This document shows, piece after piece, positions 26,257-36,393 of a stretch of 64,000 nt of DNA (within the stretch, counting starts at the first letter, position 1; every line of letters starts with the position of its first letter). Made by a program: the position numbers and the translations under genes. Source of the stretch: Vibrio sp. 05-20-BW147 (GTDB taxonomy: Bacteria; Pseudomonadota; Gammaproteobacteria; Enterobacterales; Vibrionaceae); the NCBI RefSeq assembly GCF_013369385.1, contig NZ_SZTO01000010.1, positions 1 through 64,000 on the forward strand, read 5' to 3'. Under the pieces are notes generated by a model. That model searched no databases, was not told where the DNA came from, and saw only the letters and a program-made list of their open reading frames with translations.

Positions 26257-27039
26257 TTACAGTTTTGATTTTGCCACTTTGGCAGAGGCACTCTCTGGGT
26301 GCTCATCTATCGCTTGCTGATAATACTTTTTCGCTTGCTCGAGATTGTTGTTACGTGCAGCAATGTCGCCCAATTTGACTAACGCATCGGCACGCTTATT
26401 TGAATCCTTATAGGAGACCACACCAGCAAAACTTTCCGTGGCTTCTTTATCTTGCTTTTGTGCAAAATAGAGCTGGCCTAACCAATAGTGCGAGTTGGGT
26501 GCAAAATTGGATTCTGGAAAATCTTTCTGAAACTGTTTAAACGCAGCAATCGCTCCGGCATAATCTCGCTTTTTCAAAATGAGGTCGACAGCATTTTGGT
26601 AAGCCGTTTGCTCATCGACATTTGCGCTAAATACACCTTGCTCGCCCCCTCCTTCAAGATCGACTGTTTGGGCTGGTACACCAACTGTCTTGATTTCACT
26701 ACGTACTCTATCAAGCTCGATGAAGAGCTCACGCTGCCTCTCTAGCATTTGTTTCATATCGTAGTTATTTCGTTCTAGTTGACCACGTAACTCTGCAATC
26801 TCTTGAGACATTTGGTCAATTTGCTGTTGCATTTGCAACTGCATACGATTGCGGTTTTGCAGTAGACGTTCAAGACGCTGAACTTCCGTTTCCGGAACAG
26901 AGGAAGACGTAGCGGTCGCTACAGAAGTGTTGGTTGAATTGCTGTTGAGATCGGATACTGGAGCTGGTGCAGCGAACGCTAGGTTCGCTGCACTTGCCAG
27001 TAACGTAAGCGTAACAGCTCGCTTAGTGTTACTGAACAT
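26257..27039 (-). CDS. cpoB: Cell division coordinator CpoB (YbgF)
   Basis: 260 residues. I chose the ATG at 27039 because TTGAGGAA lies upstream; a TTG five codons earlier overlaps that site. Signal peptide to about residue 24 (LLASAANLAFAAPA), then a Gln-rich trimerising coiled coil (about 50-100: NRMQLQMQQQIDQMSQEIAE), then TPR repeats (NAVDLILKKRDYAGAIAAF, SHYWLGQLYF, LVKLGDIAARNNNLEQAKKY). In E. coli it coordinates peptidoglycan synthesis by PBP1B with outer-membrane constriction by Tol-Pal in the periplasm. Last gene of the tol-pal operon. Confidence 0.94.
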   Translation of the reverse strand: MFSNTKRAVTLTLLASAANLAFAAPAPVSDLNSNSTNTSVATATSSSVPETEVQRLERLLQNRNRMQLQMQQQIDQMSQEIAELRGQLERNNYDMKQMLERQRELFIELDRVRSEIKTVGVPAQTVDLEGGGEQGVFSANVDEQTAYQNAVDLILKKRDYAGAIAAFKQFQKDFPESNFAPNSHYWLGQLYFAQKQDKEATESFAGVVSYKDSNKRADALVKLGDIAARNNNLEQAKKYYQQAIDEHPESASAKVAKSKL

Positions 27040-27054
27040 GAGGCTATTCCTCAA

Positions 27055-27600
27055 TTAGTAGACTAGAACTGCGCGACGGTTTTTCGCGTAAACTTCTTCA
27101 GTCTGGCCTAGTAGTAGAGGCTTCTCTTCACCGTAGCTAACGATAGCGATTTGATCTGCCTGTACACCTAGCGCTTGTAGGTATTTAGAAACGGCTTGAG
27201 CACGACGCTCACCTAGTGCGATGTTGTATTCCGGAGTACCACGCTCATCAGCATGACCTTCGATAGTCACTTTTAGGTTAACATTTTTGCTCAGGTAAGC
27301 AGCGTGAGCCGCTAGCATCTCTTCGTAATCGCTAGAGATAGTTGCATTATCGAACGCAAAGTAAATTGTCTGAGTTTCACGAAGAGCTTGCTCTTTCAGT
27401 TCTTGCTCAGAAAGTTGACCGTTTTGATCGATTGGCGTCACAACTGTTGTATCAGTTGTATTTGCAGAACCAGATGTGGTTTGGTTTGTTTCAGTACTTG
27501 AGCCTGCGTTAGACGCAGCGTCATCACTAGAGCTACAAGCGGTAACAGCCATCACTGGTAGTGCGATTAGAAGCCCTTTAAGAACCTTGTTAAGTTGCAT
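27055..27600 (-). CDS. pal: Peptidoglycan-associated lipoprotein Pal
   Basis: 181 residues. Lipoprotein signal peptide with lipobox AVTAC (Cys about 22), a Ser/Thr-rich linker of about 50 residues, then an OmpA-like peptidoglycan-binding domain: [29 protein letters not shown] (diaminopimelate-binding Asp/Arg) and YGEEKPL. It anchors the outer membrane to peptidoglycan and binds TolB. The linker is longer than in E. coli. Confidence 0.97.
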   Translation of the reverse strand: MQLNKVLKGLLIALPVMAVTACSSSDDAASNAGSSTETNQTTSGSANTTDTTVVTPIDQNGQLSEQELKEQALRETQTIYFAFDNATISSDYEEMLAAHAAYLSKNVNLKVTIEGHADERGTPEYNIALGERRAQAVSKYLQALGVQADQIAIVSYGEEKPLLLGQTEEVYAKNRRAVLVY

Positions 27601-27631
27601 CTTATTTTCCTTTGTTAATCAAACTTAGTTG

Positions 27632-28981
27632 CTACAAAAACGGAGACCATGCGGGTGCTCTTACACGCCCATTTGTTGCCGGTAATCTAGCTTTAAAGCG
27701 GCCATCGATAGAAACCATCGAAAGCACATTTTTCTTGTCATATATGGAGCTATAGATAACCATACCTCCATTCGGAGCGATACTTGGGGACTCGTCCAAC
27801 AACGTTTTAGTCAATATCTGAACAGCACCAGTCTCGAGATCTTGCTTAGCCAGATTGAAACCTGAATCGCTCCGATTGACCATAATCAAGAATCGCCCAT
27901 CAGGCGTTATCTGCCCACCTAGGTTTTGGCTGCCCTGCCAAGTAAGACGGCTAGTCGACCCGTCGCTCAAATTTACTCTATATATCTGAGGTTTACCACC
28001 CCGATCCGATGTAAAGATGAGTGATTTACCATCAGGATGCCAAAATGGCTCCGTATTATTTGATCTATCGCTCGTTATTTGTGTCAACTTGCGCGTTTTT
28101 AGATCAAGCGTGTAAATCTGTAGCGAGCCTGTTTTAGATAATACAATGGCAAGTTGACTGCCATCTGGAGAAAATCTTGGTGCGCCGTTGTGTCGAGGAA
28201 ATGAGGTCAGTTTCTCATGTTCACCGGTATAAATGTTCAGTACAAATATTTCTGCCTGGCCATTTTGGAAACTCACATACGCAAGCTGGCGACCATCTGG
28301 TGACCACGCAGGTGACATCAAAGGCTGCTTAGAACGCAGCACTAAGCGCTCGTTAAAGCCGTCGTAGTCTGATATGCGTAACTGATAAGGGAACTTGTCT
28401 TGGTCGTTAACCACGACATACGCGATTCGAGTTAAAAATGCACCGCGCTCTCCCGTTAACTGTTCGTAGATAAGATCAGAAATACGATGCGCATACTCAC
28501 GCATACGCGATTCTGCAATTGTCGCGACTTTATTAAACAAGACATGGTCTTTAGAAAGTACTAACTGTCCATCTTCCAGCGCTCGACTCTGACCACGAGT
28601 AAGCTGTCCACGGACCACATCAACTAACTGATAGTTGATGACATACTCACCTTTCTCATTTTGTGTCACGGAACCCGTTAGCAAGGTATCCACACCTAAG
28701 TTAGTCCAGGCATCAAAGTTGATTTCTGATTCGTTATAAGGTGTTTGTGGCATCTTGCTAGTAGGAACTGGGCTGAACTTACCACTGCGTTGAAGATCCG
28801 ACGCAACAACAGACGAAATATCAACAGGCAGTGCTTTGGTTCCTTGCCATTTAAAAGGAACAATCGCAATTGGCCTTGCTGAATCGATACCATCGGTGAT
28901 GATCAATTCCAAAGCCGCATTGGCTACATTCGTGACACTGCTGAGCAGCACTAATATTCCCATCAAAAGGCGTTTTTTCAC
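27632..28981 (-). CDS. tolB: Tol-Pal system periplasmic protein TolB
   Basis: 449 residues. Signal peptide ending near VANA (about 22), N-terminal domain of about 140 residues with the TolA-box region, then a six-bladed beta-propeller seen as repeated SPDGxxLA / [12 protein letters not shown] / [17 protein letters not shown] motifs. TolB binds Pal and TolA in the periplasm. Thirteen nt after tolA. Confidence 0.97.
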   Translation of the reverse strand: MKKRLLMGILVLLSSVTNVANAALELIITDGIDSARPIAIVPFKWQGTKALPVDISSVVASDLQRSGKFSPVPTSKMPQTPYNESEINFDAWTNLGVDTLLTGSVTQNEKGEYVINYQLVDVVRGQLTRGQSRALEDGQLVLSKDHVLFNKVATIAESRMREYAHRISDLIYEQLTGERGAFLTRIAYVVVNDQDKFPYQLRISDYDGFNERLVLRSKQPLMSPAWSPDGRQLAYVSFQNGQAEIFVLNIYTGEHEKLTSFPRHNGAPRFSPDGSQLAIVLSKTGSLQIYTLDLKTRKLTQITSDRSNNTEPFWHPDGKSLIFTSDRGGKPQIYRVNLSDGSTSRLTWQGSQNLGGQITPDGRFLIMVNRSDSGFNLAKQDLETGAVQILTKTLLDESPSIAPNGGMVIYSSIYDKKNVLSMVSIDGRFKARLPATNGRVRAPAWSPFL

Positions 28982-28993
28982 GTCTTAGTCCTT

Positions 28994-30064
28994 TTATTCG
29001 AAATCAACGGTTAAATTGATGTTGCGTAGCTCTTGTCTCACTGCATCATCCGCTGGCATAGGGAAAGTTCCAACCTGTAAAATAGCACTTTTGGCCGCAT
29101 TACAAACTCGGGTATCCCCTTCCAAAATACTTACTGAATTGACAATTCCATCGACACCCGTTGGTATCAATTTAATGTTTACCCTACACGACTTTCCCAA
29201 CAGATATTCATCCTTGATCAAGCGTTGCTGTATCAGTTGCGTGTATATAGCACCGTATCGGTTTTTCTCATCGGCGACGTGCTGATTTCTCGCTGCACTA
29301 TTTTGGCTAGATTCCGTTTCTAACCCAGCAAAAATATCATTTAATGCCGCTTCTTTTTCTTTACGCTCACGCTCAATACGCTCTAAACGTTCTTTTTCCT
29401 TACGCGCTTTATCTGCGGCCTCTTTGGCGGCTTTTTCCTTCGCTATGCGCTCTTGCTCTGCCTTAGCGGCGGCTTCTTTTTCACGGCGAGCTTTTTCTTC
29501 TGCTTCTTTTGCCGCTTTTTCCTTCGCGATGCGTTCTTGTTCCGCTTTCGCGATGGCCGCTTCTTTGGCTAAACGTTCTTGTTCTGCTTTTTTAATCGCT
29601 TCTTCTTTTGTTTTTCGCTCTGCTTCCAGCTTCGCTACACGCTCTTTTTCTTTTCGGGCATTTTCTTCTGCCACTCTCTTCTCTTGTTCTTTTTGTTTGC
29701 GAATCTCTTCAGCTTCCCTTGCGGCTTTCGCTTCTCGAGCTTGTTGCTCCTTTAACTTGCGCAACTGATCTTCTTCCGCTTTGCGGTTTTTTTCCAATTG
29801 TTCAGCTTCACGACGCAGTTTATCAAGTCGTTCTTGCTCTTTCCTTTCAGCGGACTCACGCTGTTGGCGAATTTGGTTGGCTTGCTGCTTCACTAAGTTG
29901 GGATCAATCACCACCGCTTGAACCATTTGCCCACTTTGCTGTGGTTTCGACATGGTGAAGTCGGTTCCCCAAAGAAGCGCGATAACCAAAATGACGTGCA
30001 AAGCTACCGATACTGCTATCGGGAGTATGTAGTCATTTTTCTTGTTCTTCTTTTCTCTCATCAT
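28994..30064 (-). CDS. tolA: TolA, envelope-spanning protein
   Basis: 356 residues. N-terminal TM helix (about 13-33: LPIAVSVALHVILVIALLWG) with the SxxxH-type motif that contacts TolQR. Then a long helix of Lys/Glu/Ala repeats (AEQERIAKEKAAKEA pattern, about 60-245) spanning the periplasm, and a C-terminal TonB-like domain (about 260-356) ending in LTVDFE. It transmits proton-motive force from TolQR to TolB/Pal. A second ATG directly follows the first. Confidence 0.96.
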   Translation of the reverse strand: MMREKKNKKNDYILPIAVSVALHVILVIALLWGTDFTMSKPQQSGQMVQAVVIDPNLVKQQANQIRQQRESAERKEQERLDKLRREAEQLEKNRKAEEDQLRKLKEQQAREAKAAREAEEIRKQKEQEKRVAEENARKEKERVAKLEAERKTKEEAIKKAEQERLAKEAAIAKAEQERIAKEKAAKEAEEKARREKEAAAKAEQERIAKEKAAKEAADKARKEKERLERIERERKEKEAALNDIFAGLETESSQNSAARNQHVADEKNRYGAIYTQLIQQRLIKDEYLLGKSCRVNIKLIPTGVDGIVNSVSILEGDTRVCNAAKSAILQVGTFPMPADDAVRQELRNINLTVDFE

Positions 30065-30073
30065 GGAGTTTAT

Positions 30074-30514
30074 TTACTTAATACCCGTAAGTAGACCGAC
30101 TTTCTCAATGCCTGCTTTGCTTAACTCGTCGAGCAGTAGAACAATTTCAGCGTAAGGCGTTGCTGCATCACCACCCACTGCTACGGGAGAATTTGGCTTC
30201 AGTGAAAGTTCTGCTTTGACACGTACAATCACATCTTCAATAGAAAGACCACGTTGCACTTCATCGTTATTCACGCTCAGACCTAGGTTACCTTCGCTGT
30301 CAACCTCAATGATAATAAAGCTACTATCACTATCACCAGCCAGATCGGACATGGTTTTGGCATTACTGGTTTTCGGCAGTTCAACATCGACGCCCTGAGA
30401 AACAAAGGGAGCCGTCGCCATAAAGATGATCAACAGCACCAACATAACGTCGATATATGGCACGACGTTAATCTCTGCGGTCATCTTGCGTTTTTTTGGT
30501 TGGTACCCTGCCAT
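30074..30514 (-). CDS. tolR: TolR, inner-membrane energising protein
   Basis: 146 residues. ExbD/TolR family: INVVPYIDVMLVLLIIFMATAPF contains the single TM helix with the proton-binding Asp, followed by a periplasmic domain ending in LSKAGIEKVGLLTG. Start overlaps the tolQ stop as TAATG. Partner of TolQ in the stator complex. Confidence 0.96.
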   Translation of the reverse strand: MAGYQPKKRKMTAEINVVPYIDVMLVLLIIFMATAPFVSQGVDVELPKTSNAKTMSDLAGDSDSSFIIIEVDSEGNLGLSVNNDEVQRGLSIEDVIVRVKAELSLKPNSPVAVGGDAATPYAEIVLLLDELSKAGIEKVGLLTGIK

Positions 30515-31197
30515 TACTGACTACCTGCCATCGCTTGACGGTGCAGAATGCTATGGAACTCTTCCGAAAACGTTGAGTAGCTGTGTTCCAACTTGCCCAC
30601 TTTGCTGGCAAATCGGTTGTAAGCCATAACAGCTGGAATCGCTGCAAATAGACCCATTGCTGTCGCAATCAGTGCTTCTGCGATGCCCGGAGCCACCATT
30701 GATAATGTCGCTTGCTTCACTTCGCCCAGCGCGACGAAAGCATGCATGATACCCCACACCGTACCAAAAAGACCGATATATGGCGTAATGGAACCCACGG
30801 TAGCAAGGAATGGTAAACTCGTTTCCAGTTCATCAACTTCACGAGACACCGCGACTCGCATGGCACGACCTGTTCCTTCCATCACGAAATCTGGCGATGT
30901 TGGGTTGGTTTTACGCAGCCTTGCAAACTCGGTAAAACCCGCATAGAAAATTTCTTCAGCACCAGAAAGATCATCTTTACGTGCTTTCACTTGCTGATAA
31001 AGCTGAGAAAGATCGATGCCTGACCAGAATTTATCCTCAAATGCTTCTGCGTCTTTTGCCGCTTTAGAGAGGACTTTGCTGCGCTTAATGATCATTGCCC
31101 AAGAGACCACTGACATACCAAGCAAAGTCAACATCACCAGTTTTACCAGTAGGCTTGCTTGTAAAAACAGATCAAGAATAGAAATATCAGCAGTCAC
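30514..31197 (-). CDS. tolQ: TolQ, proton-channel subunit
   Basis: 227 residues with a GTG start that overlaps the end of ybgC by 11 nt. Three membrane segments: N-terminal ([21 protein letters not shown]), then [24 protein letters not shown] and [23 protein letters not shown], the conserved MotA/TolQ/ExbB pair. Forms the pentamer round TolR. Confidence 0.96.
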   Translation of the reverse strand: MTADISILDLFLQASLLVKLVMLTLLGMSVVSWAMIIKRSKVLSKAAKDAEAFEDKFWSGIDLSQLYQQVKARKDDLSGAEEIFYAGFTEFARLRKTNPTSPDFVMEGTGRAMRVAVSREVDELETSLPFLATVGSITPYIGLFGTVWGIMHAFVALGEVKQATLSMVAPGIAEALIATAMGLFAAIPAVMAYNRFASKVGKLEHSYSTFSEEFHSILHRQAMAGSQ

Positions 31198-31606
31198 TAT
31201 TTGTCAGCTCCGAAATAATAGAAGTGGGAATTGCAATTGGCTTCATTTTTACATTGTCGATACATGCTACCTTAACGGTTGCTGTACACAATAACTTGCC
31301 CTCATCATTGACTAATTCCTGACAGAAAAGCAGCGAAGCGCGTTTAATTTCGCCAACTTTAGTCAATATGGTGAGGTGTTGGTCAAGGCGAGCACCCTGA
31401 ATAAAATTGATATCCATGTGTCGGACAACAAAGCCAATGTTTTGTTCCAGCAACCGGTTTTGCGAAATCCCTACCGAACGTAACAACTCTGTTCTCGCTC
31501 GCTCAAAAAACTTCAGATAATTGGAGTGATAGACCACCCCACCTGCATCGGTGTCTTCGTAATAAACCGTAACTGGCCAAGTAAAAGGCTGACGTATTCC
31601 GTTCAA
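31187..31606 (-). CDS. ybgC: Tol-Pal system-associated acyl-CoA thioesterase YbgC
   Basis: 139 residues, hot-dog fold. The active-site signature is [26 protein letters not shown] (Asp in the EDTDAGG stretch). Hydrolyses short-chain or phospholipid-related acyl-CoA in the cytoplasm. First gene of the ybgC-tolQRAB-pal-cpoB operon; the operon promoter should lie in the 144 nt before it. Confidence 0.95.
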   Translation of the reverse strand: MNGIRQPFTWPVTVYYEDTDAGGVVYHSNYLKFFERARTELLRSVGISQNRLLEQNIGFVVRHMDINFIQGARLDQHLTILTKVGEIKRASLLFCQELVNDEGKLLCTATVKVACIDNVKMKPIAIPTSIISELTNSDC

Positions 31607-31704
31607 AATTCTACCAATTCATTCGTGTTTAAAGGCAATTACTATAACGTAAGCGGCACAAATTGGTACCGCAGTTCAGACTTTTTTTGAGTTGCGTGGG
31701 GAAA

Positions 31705-31731
31705 ATAAAAAGCCAGGCAAGATGCCTGGCT
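31705..31731 (-). terminator. Terminator of the cyd operon
   Basis: AGCCAGGCA-AGA-TGCCTGGCT, with TTTTTATTTT following on the minus strand, after ybgE. Confidence 0.88.
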
Positions 31732-31750
31732 CAATTATTCACCTTTTCGG

Positions 31751-32053
31751 TTACAAAATGTATAAAGCAGTGAGAAACAGCAATATAGATAAAGAGAAGT
31801 ATGGGCTAAACAGAAGTTGCCACACCCATTTTCTCGGTTTAAATCCAACGCCGTAAACCATGCTGGAGCAAACCGCCCAGATTAGAGCAGGACCTTTTAT
31901 CGCATTGAAGCCACCTATCGCAGTCGCGTAGGCTTCTGGGTCCCACATCACTAATCCCACGTGCATAAAACCAAGCAACAACGCAATCACTTTCAATAGT
32001 GTTTTGTCTAGCGGTTCATGCAACAAAGCGATTCGCGCGTCCAAGCTACTCAC
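31751..32053 (-). CDS. ybgE: Cytochrome bd operon protein YbgE
   Basis: 100 residues with a GTG start that overlaps the cydX stop (GACAGTGAGTAG). Three hydrophobic segments (LLKVIALLLGFMHVGLVMW, PALIWAVCSSMVYGVGF, SLSILLFLTALYIL) make it an inner-membrane protein. It co-occurs with cydABX; its exact role is unknown. Confidence 0.88.
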   Translation of the reverse strand: MSSLDARIALLHEPLDKTLLKVIALLLGFMHVGLVMWDPEAYATAIGGFNAIKGPALIWAVCSSMVYGVGFKPRKWVWQLLFSPYFSLSILLFLTALYIL

Positions 32054-32153
32054 TGTCTTTATCCATCATTTCACTGTGCTCTAACCAAAGAGCGTTGATG
32101 ATACCGAATGCACACGCAAGTAGCACACCTAGAATCCATGCGAAATACCACAT
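32046..32153 (-). CDS. cydX: Cytochrome bd small subunit CydX
   Basis: A 35-residue ORF read directly from the sequence: MWYFAWILGVLLACAFGII then NALWLEHSEMMDKDSE. One TM helix with the conserved Trp-Tyr-Phe-Ala-Trp N-terminus of CydX (YbgT). GGAG lies before the ATG. CydX stabilises the haem pocket of the CydAB oxidase. It lies 12 nt after cydB and overlaps ybgE by 8 nt, as expected. Confidence 0.95.
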   Translation of the reverse strand: MWYFAWILGVLLACAFGIINALWLEHSEMMDKDSE

Positions 32154-32165
32154 AGTTTTTACTCC

Positions 32166-33302
32166 TTAGTAAGCAGAAACGTCGTTGTCTTCGATGTGTT
32201 TCTTATCTAGACGGCCGAACATTTTGTAGTAAGTCCAAGTTGTGTAAGCAAGAATCACAGGTACCATAACGGCAGCAACCGCCGTCATCAGGCCAAGTGT
32301 TAGCTCACTTGCTGTTGAGTCCCACATGGTCAAGCTGTGCGCAGGAACAAGGCTTGAAGGCATCACAAATGGGAACATTGCAAAGCCCGCTGTCAAAATC
32401 ACACCAGCATTTGCCAAGCTTGAGAATAGGAAAGCAAACCCACCACGCTCAAAACGAGAGGCAATCACCGCTAGTAATGGCATGAACACGCCCAATACTG
32501 GTGCTGCCCATAGTGCAGGATGAGCTTCAAAATTCGCCATCCAAGCACCCGCTTGTTGCACGACTTCTTTATTCAGCGGGTTGGAGTCTGCGAATGTATC
32601 GATGGTGCTCGTAATCACGTAGCCTTCGATTGATTGAACCCAGAAACCACCAATCACGAACAATGCCACCACTACAAGACCTGCAATTTGTGCCACGTTA
32701 CGTGCACGAGTATGCAGCGCTTCTGTTGTCTTCATTTGTAACCAAGTTGCGCCTTGGAGAACAAACAACATTAAGCTGAGAACACCGCAAAGCAATGCAA
32801 ATGGATTCAATAGTGCAAAGAATGAACCTTTGTACTCTGACATCAGCAGGTTGTTTAGTTCAAATGGTACGCCTTGTAGTAAGTTACCAAAAGCAACGCC
32901 GAAGATCACTGGCGGCACTGCGCCACTAAAACAGATCGCGCCATCCCATGCACTACGCCATTTTGGGTTTTCGACTTTAGAACGGTAGTCTAAACCTAGT
33001 GGGCGTAGCCAAAGTGCCGCTAACGTGACATACATCGCGAGGTAGAAGCCTGAGAACGACGTTGCGTAGACTAACGGCCATGCCGCAAACAGAGCACCAC
33101 CAGCAGTGATAAGCCAAACTTGGTTACCATCCCAGTGTGGCGCGATGGTGTTGATCATCACGCGGCGCTCTGTGTCGTTTTTGCCGATAACCGGTACGAG
33201 CGCACCCACACCCATATCGAAACCGTCGGTGACGGCGAAACCAACCAGTAGAACACCGATCAGAACCCACCAAATCAGTCGTAAGATTTCATAATCAAAC
33301 AT
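32166..33302 (-). CDS. cydB: Cytochrome bd ubiquinol oxidase subunit II
   Basis: 378 residues. N-terminus MFDYEILRLIWWVLIGVLLVGFAVTDGFDMGVGAL is the family signature; eight to nine TM helices. Forms the heterodimer with CydA in the inner membrane, the high-affinity oxygen reductase used at low oxygen. 16 nt after cydA. Confidence 0.97.
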   Translation of the reverse strand: MFDYEILRLIWWVLIGVLLVGFAVTDGFDMGVGALVPVIGKNDTERRVMINTIAPHWDGNQVWLITAGGALFAAWPLVYATSFSGFYLAMYVTLAALWLRPLGLDYRSKVENPKWRSAWDGAICFSGAVPPVIFGVAFGNLLQGVPFELNNLLMSEYKGSFFALLNPFALLCGVLSLMLFVLQGATWLQMKTTEALHTRARNVAQIAGLVVVALFVIGGFWVQSIEGYVITSTIDTFADSNPLNKEVVQQAGAWMANFEAHPALWAAPVLGVFMPLLAVIASRFERGGFAFLFSSLANAGVILTAGFAMFPFVMPSSLVPAHSLTMWDSTASELTLGLMTAVAAVMVPVILAYTTWTYYKMFGRLDKKHIEDNDVSAY

Positions 33303-33318
33303 TTTCTGTCTCCTTGCC

Positions 33319-34905
33319 TTACGCTTCTACTTGGCGATTAACTTTGTCTTCTATCGACTCGCCATTTTGTTCGAAGTGGTAACGGCCTGTTTTAAGGCTA
33401 CTTGGTCCTTTGCGAGCAAATTTCAGCATCAGGTAAACTTCCGCGATCAAGAACACGGTGTACAGAGCGATGATAGCGAATAGAGAGGTCCACAACTCGC
33501 CGATTGTCAGTGCAGATGCCGCAACGTGGGTTGGAAGGATTTCACCCACCGCCCATGGCTGACGACCATACTCAGCAACAAACCAGCCAGCTTCGATAGC
33601 GATCCAAGGAAGCGGGATGCTAAATAGAGCTGCTTTAAGTACCCATGGTTTCTGCTCGATTTTCTGGCGACATGTTTGAACAAATGCAGCACCAAACACG
33701 AACAGCATGATGAAGCCACAGCCCACCATGATACGGAACGACCAGAATAGCGGCCATACGGTTGGGATGGAGTCATCCGCAGCGGCTTGAATTTGCTCTT
33801 CCGTTGCATCAGTTACTTTGTCGGTATAACGCTTAAGCAGCAAGCCGTAACCAAGGTCACCTTTTACTTCATCAAACGCCGCTTTATTCGCTTCAGAGCG
33901 ATCGCCAGCACGAAGTTTTTCTAGCAATTCGTAGGCATACATACCATTACGGATACGATCAACGTGCTGATCACGTAGATCACGAAGACCCGTTACTTGC
34001 TCGTCAAAAGAGCGCGTCGCAATGATACCCATAACGTAAGGGATCTTGATCGCGTAGTCGGTGTGCATGGTTTCTTGGTTCGGTAAACCAAACAGAGTAA
34101 ACGCTGCTGGTGCAGGCTCTGTGTGCCATTCCGCTTCTACCGCTGCAAGTTTTACTTTTTGTACTTCACCCAGCTCGTAACCTGATTCGTCACCAAGAAC
34201 GATAACGGACAGGATCGATGCCATACCGAACGAAGCCGCGATAGCGAATGAACGACGTGCAAATGCGATGTCACGGCCTTTCAGTAGATAGTATGAGCTA
34301 ATACCCAGGATAAACATGGCCCCCGTGGTATAACCAGACGCAACGGTGTGAACAAATTTCACCTGAGCAACAGGGTTAAGCACCACTTCGGCAAAGCTCA
34401 CCATTTCCATACGCATGGTTTCGAAGTTGAACTCTGCGCCCACTGGGTTTTGCATCCAGCCATTCGCCACAAGGATCCAAAGTGCTGAGAAATTGGAACC
34501 TAATGCCACTAACCAAGTAACCGCTAAGTGTTGACGTTTAGATAATCTTTCCCATCCGAAGAAGAACAGACCTACGAAGGTGGACTCTAAGAAGAATGCG
34601 ACGAGTGCCTCGATGGCAAGTGGGGCACCAAAAATGTCACCTACATAGTGAGAATAGTAAGACCAGTTTGTTCCAAACTGGAATTCCATGGTTAGGCCGG
34701 TGGCCACACCAAGAGCAAAGTTAATACCGAAAAGCTTACCCCAGAACTTGGTCATGTCCTTGTAGATTTGCTTGTCGGTCATTACGTACAACGATTCCAT
34801 GATGGCTAAAAGGAAAGCCATACCAAGAGTCAAAGGTACAAATAGGAAGTGATACATCGCTGTCAGTGCAAACTGCAACCGCGACAGATCAACTACGTCA
34901 ATCAT
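33319..34905 (-). CDS. cydA: Cytochrome bd ubiquinol oxidase subunit I
   Basis: 528 residues from the ATG at 34905, which has AGGAG six nt upstream; a longer frame starts ten codons earlier without one. Seen: haem-ligand His in [14 protein letters not shown], the GRQPW motif in [17 protein letters not shown], and the Q-loop region between TM 6 and 7. Binds haems b558, b595 and d and oxidises ubiquinol. First gene of cydABX-ybgE, with FNR and ArcA-like sites upstream. Confidence 0.97.
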   Translation of the reverse strand: MIDVVDLSRLQFALTAMYHFLFVPLTLGMAFLLAIMESLYVMTDKQIYKDMTKFWGKLFGINFALGVATGLTMEFQFGTNWSYYSHYVGDIFGAPLAIEALVAFFLESTFVGLFFFGWERLSKRQHLAVTWLVALGSNFSALWILVANGWMQNPVGAEFNFETMRMEMVSFAEVVLNPVAQVKFVHTVASGYTTGAMFILGISSYYLLKGRDIAFARRSFAIAASFGMASILSVIVLGDESGYELGEVQKVKLAAVEAEWHTEPAPAAFTLFGLPNQETMHTDYAIKIPYVMGIIATRSFDEQVTGLRDLRDQHVDRIRNGMYAYELLEKLRAGDRSEANKAAFDEVKGDLGYGLLLKRYTDKVTDATEEQIQAAADDSIPTVWPLFWSFRIMVGCGFIMLFVFGAAFVQTCRQKIEQKPWVLKAALFSIPLPWIAIEAGWFVAEYGRQPWAVGEILPTHVAASALTIGELWTSLFAIIALYTVFLIAEVYLMLKFARKGPSSLKTGRYHFEQNGESIEDKVNRQVEA

Positions 34906-35027
34906 GGTAACTCCTATGTGTCGGCTGAATGACACTCTCTACATTTTACATTTCATCATCAAGAGTTGAACCTTCTTGATTAATGTTGAATTAAACCAAC
35001 ATATTGTTGCAAAAATGTACCGTATTG

Positions 35028-35042
35028 GTTAGTTAATTGTTA
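35028..35042 (-). promoter_or_regulatory. ArcA-like direct repeat upstream of cydA
   Basis: GTTAGTTAATTGTTA has GTTA repeats 11 bp apart, the spacing of ArcA-P sites, about 130 bp before the cydA start. ArcA activates cydAB in E. coli at low oxygen. The whole 34906-35367 stretch (462 nt) holds no gene apart from these sites and the ruvB-side hairpins. Confidence 0.5.
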
Positions 35043-35120
35043 AGCTACAGCTAATATAGCTGCGGCTAATACTACTGCTAAAAAGGTAGCGTTACAAAAG
35101 TTTTATAAACGCAAAGCGCT

Positions 35121-35134
35121 TTGATTTGAATCAA
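35121..35134. promoter_or_regulatory. FNR box (proximal) upstream of cydA
   Basis: TTGATTTGAATCAA is a perfect match to the consensus TTGAT-N4-ATCAA. It is about 220 bp before cydA, so it could control a distal promoter of the operon. Confidence 0.75.
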
Positions 35135-35170
35135 GAAACACTCGGCATCTCTGCCTAAAAAACAATCAAC

Positions 35171-35184
35171 TTGATCTAAATCAA
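35171..35184. promoter_or_regulatory. FNR box (distal) upstream of cydA
   Basis: TTGATCTAAATCAA, again a perfect TTGAT-N4-ATCAA, with its centre 50 bp from the other box. Two sites 50 bp apart suggest co-operative or repressive FNR binding, as at cydAB of E. coli under strict anaerobiosis. Confidence 0.75.
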
Positions 35185-35299
35185 GCGAATACGAGATAGT
35201 TTGTTAAGTCGAGGTAATCAGAAGGAAATGCACACCTCATTATGGCTACGAGATGTTTACAATGCGCGATTTTGCATTACCTATTTAGAGGTAGTTGGA

Positions 35300-35335
35300 T
35301 TTTCTTTATTGTGACATTGGTCACAATAAAGAAAA
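35300..35335. other. 16-bp perfect inverted repeat with a CRP-like core
   Basis: TTTTCTTTATTGTGAC-ATTG-GTCACAATAAAGAAAA. The core TTGTGAC-N4-GTCACAA resembles a CRP half-site pair but with 4 nt rather than 6 nt between TGTGA-like halves. It lies between the ruvB terminator and the cyd control region and could be a second terminator or a regulator site. Confidence 0.55.
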
Positions 35336-35361
35336 GGCTAGGAAATTTCATACCTAGCCTT
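35334..35361 (-). terminator. Terminator of ruvB
   Basis: AAGGCTAGG-N10-CCTAGCCTT, a 9-bp perfect stem 6 nt past the ruvB stop, followed on the minus strand by TTCTTTATT. Confidence 0.8.
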
Positions 35362-35367
35362 GCAAAC

Positions 35368-36372
35368 TTACTTTTCAATTCCGAAATGAAGATACGCCCG
35401 ATCGGTTGCGATTCGCCCCCGAGGCGTGCGTTGTAAATAACCTTGCTGAATCAAATATGGCTCTAACACATCTTCAATCGTGTCTTTCTCTTCACCGATC
35501 GCAGCTGCCATGTTATCTAAGCCAACCGGACCACCGCCAAATTTCTCCATGATGGCCAACAGCAACTTGCGGTCCATGTAATCAAAACCTTTCGAGTCCA
35601 CATCGAGCATGTTGAGCGCTTTGTCTGCGGTGTCTGCACAGATGTGACCATTGCCTTTTACTTCAGCAAAATCGCGCACTCGGCGCAACAAGCGATTGGC
35701 AATACGCGGTGTACCACGCGCACGACGCGCCACCTCTAATGCCCCTTCCGCTTCCATGGAAAGCCCCAAGCAGTCAGCACTGCGTTGCACGATATTCTGC
35801 AGATCAGGAATTTTGTAATACTCCAAACGCTGGGTAATACCAAAACGATCACGCAGAGGGGAAGTCAGTGAGCCAGCACGAGTGGTCGCACCAATTAATG
35901 TAAAGGGCGGCAAATCGATTTTGATAGAACGTGCAGCAGGGCCTTCACCAATCATAATGTCCAATTGGTAATCTTCCATGGCTGGATACAGCACTTCTTC
36001 CACCATCGGGCTGAGTCGGTGTATCTCATCGATGAAGAGTACATCGTTTTCTTCAAGATTGGTCAGCAAGGCCGCCAAATCCCCCGCTTTTTCCAACACC
36101 GGTCCTGATGTGGTGCGAATGTTTACGCCCATCTCGTTTGCAACAATGTTCGCTAAGGTGGTTTTACCCAAACCTGGAGGGCCAAAAATCAATAAATGGT
36201 CGAGCGCTTCGTTACGCAATTGCGCTGCTTTAATAAAAATTTCCATTTGATCACGCACGTGATCTTGGCCTTGGTAATCGGCCAGTTTCTTTGGTCGTAT
36301 CGCGCGGTCAATCACATCTTCATCACGAAAAGCGGGATTGTTCGGCGCAATTAAGCGATCGGCTTCAATCAT
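35368..36372 (-). CDS. ruvB: Holliday junction branch-migration ATPase RuvB
   Basis: 334 residues. AAA+ motor: Walker [14 protein letters not shown], Walker [14 protein letters not shown], sensor 1 IGATTRAG and arginine finger region PLRDRFG, then the winged-helix C-terminus ([15 protein letters not shown]). Drives branch migration with RuvA. 21 nt after ruvA; usual length for the family. Confidence 0.98.
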   Translation of the reverse strand: MIEADRLIAPNNPAFRDEDVIDRAIRPKKLADYQGQDHVRDQMEIFIKAAQLRNEALDHLLIFGPPGLGKTTLANIVANEMGVNIRTTSGPVLEKAGDLAALLTNLEENDVLFIDEIHRLSPMVEEVLYPAMEDYQLDIMIGEGPAARSIKIDLPPFTLIGATTRAGSLTSPLRDRFGITQRLEYYKIPDLQNIVQRSADCLGLSMEAEGALEVARRARGTPRIANRLLRRVRDFAEVKGNGHICADTADKALNMLDVDSKGFDYMDRKLLLAIMEKFGGGPVGLDNMAAAIGEEKDTIEDVLEPYLIQQGYLQRTPRGRIATDRAYLHFGIEK

Positions 36373-36393
36373 ATCAATACCTATTTTGCGCGA

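Noticed and set aside
29424..29958. Ala/Ser- and Leu-rich plus-strand ORFs
   Set aside because: They are the complement of the Lys/Glu/Ala repeats of tolA.
35242..35436. 64-residue plus-strand ORF
   Set aside because: It crosses two terminator-like hairpins and the end of ruvB; no similarity seen.
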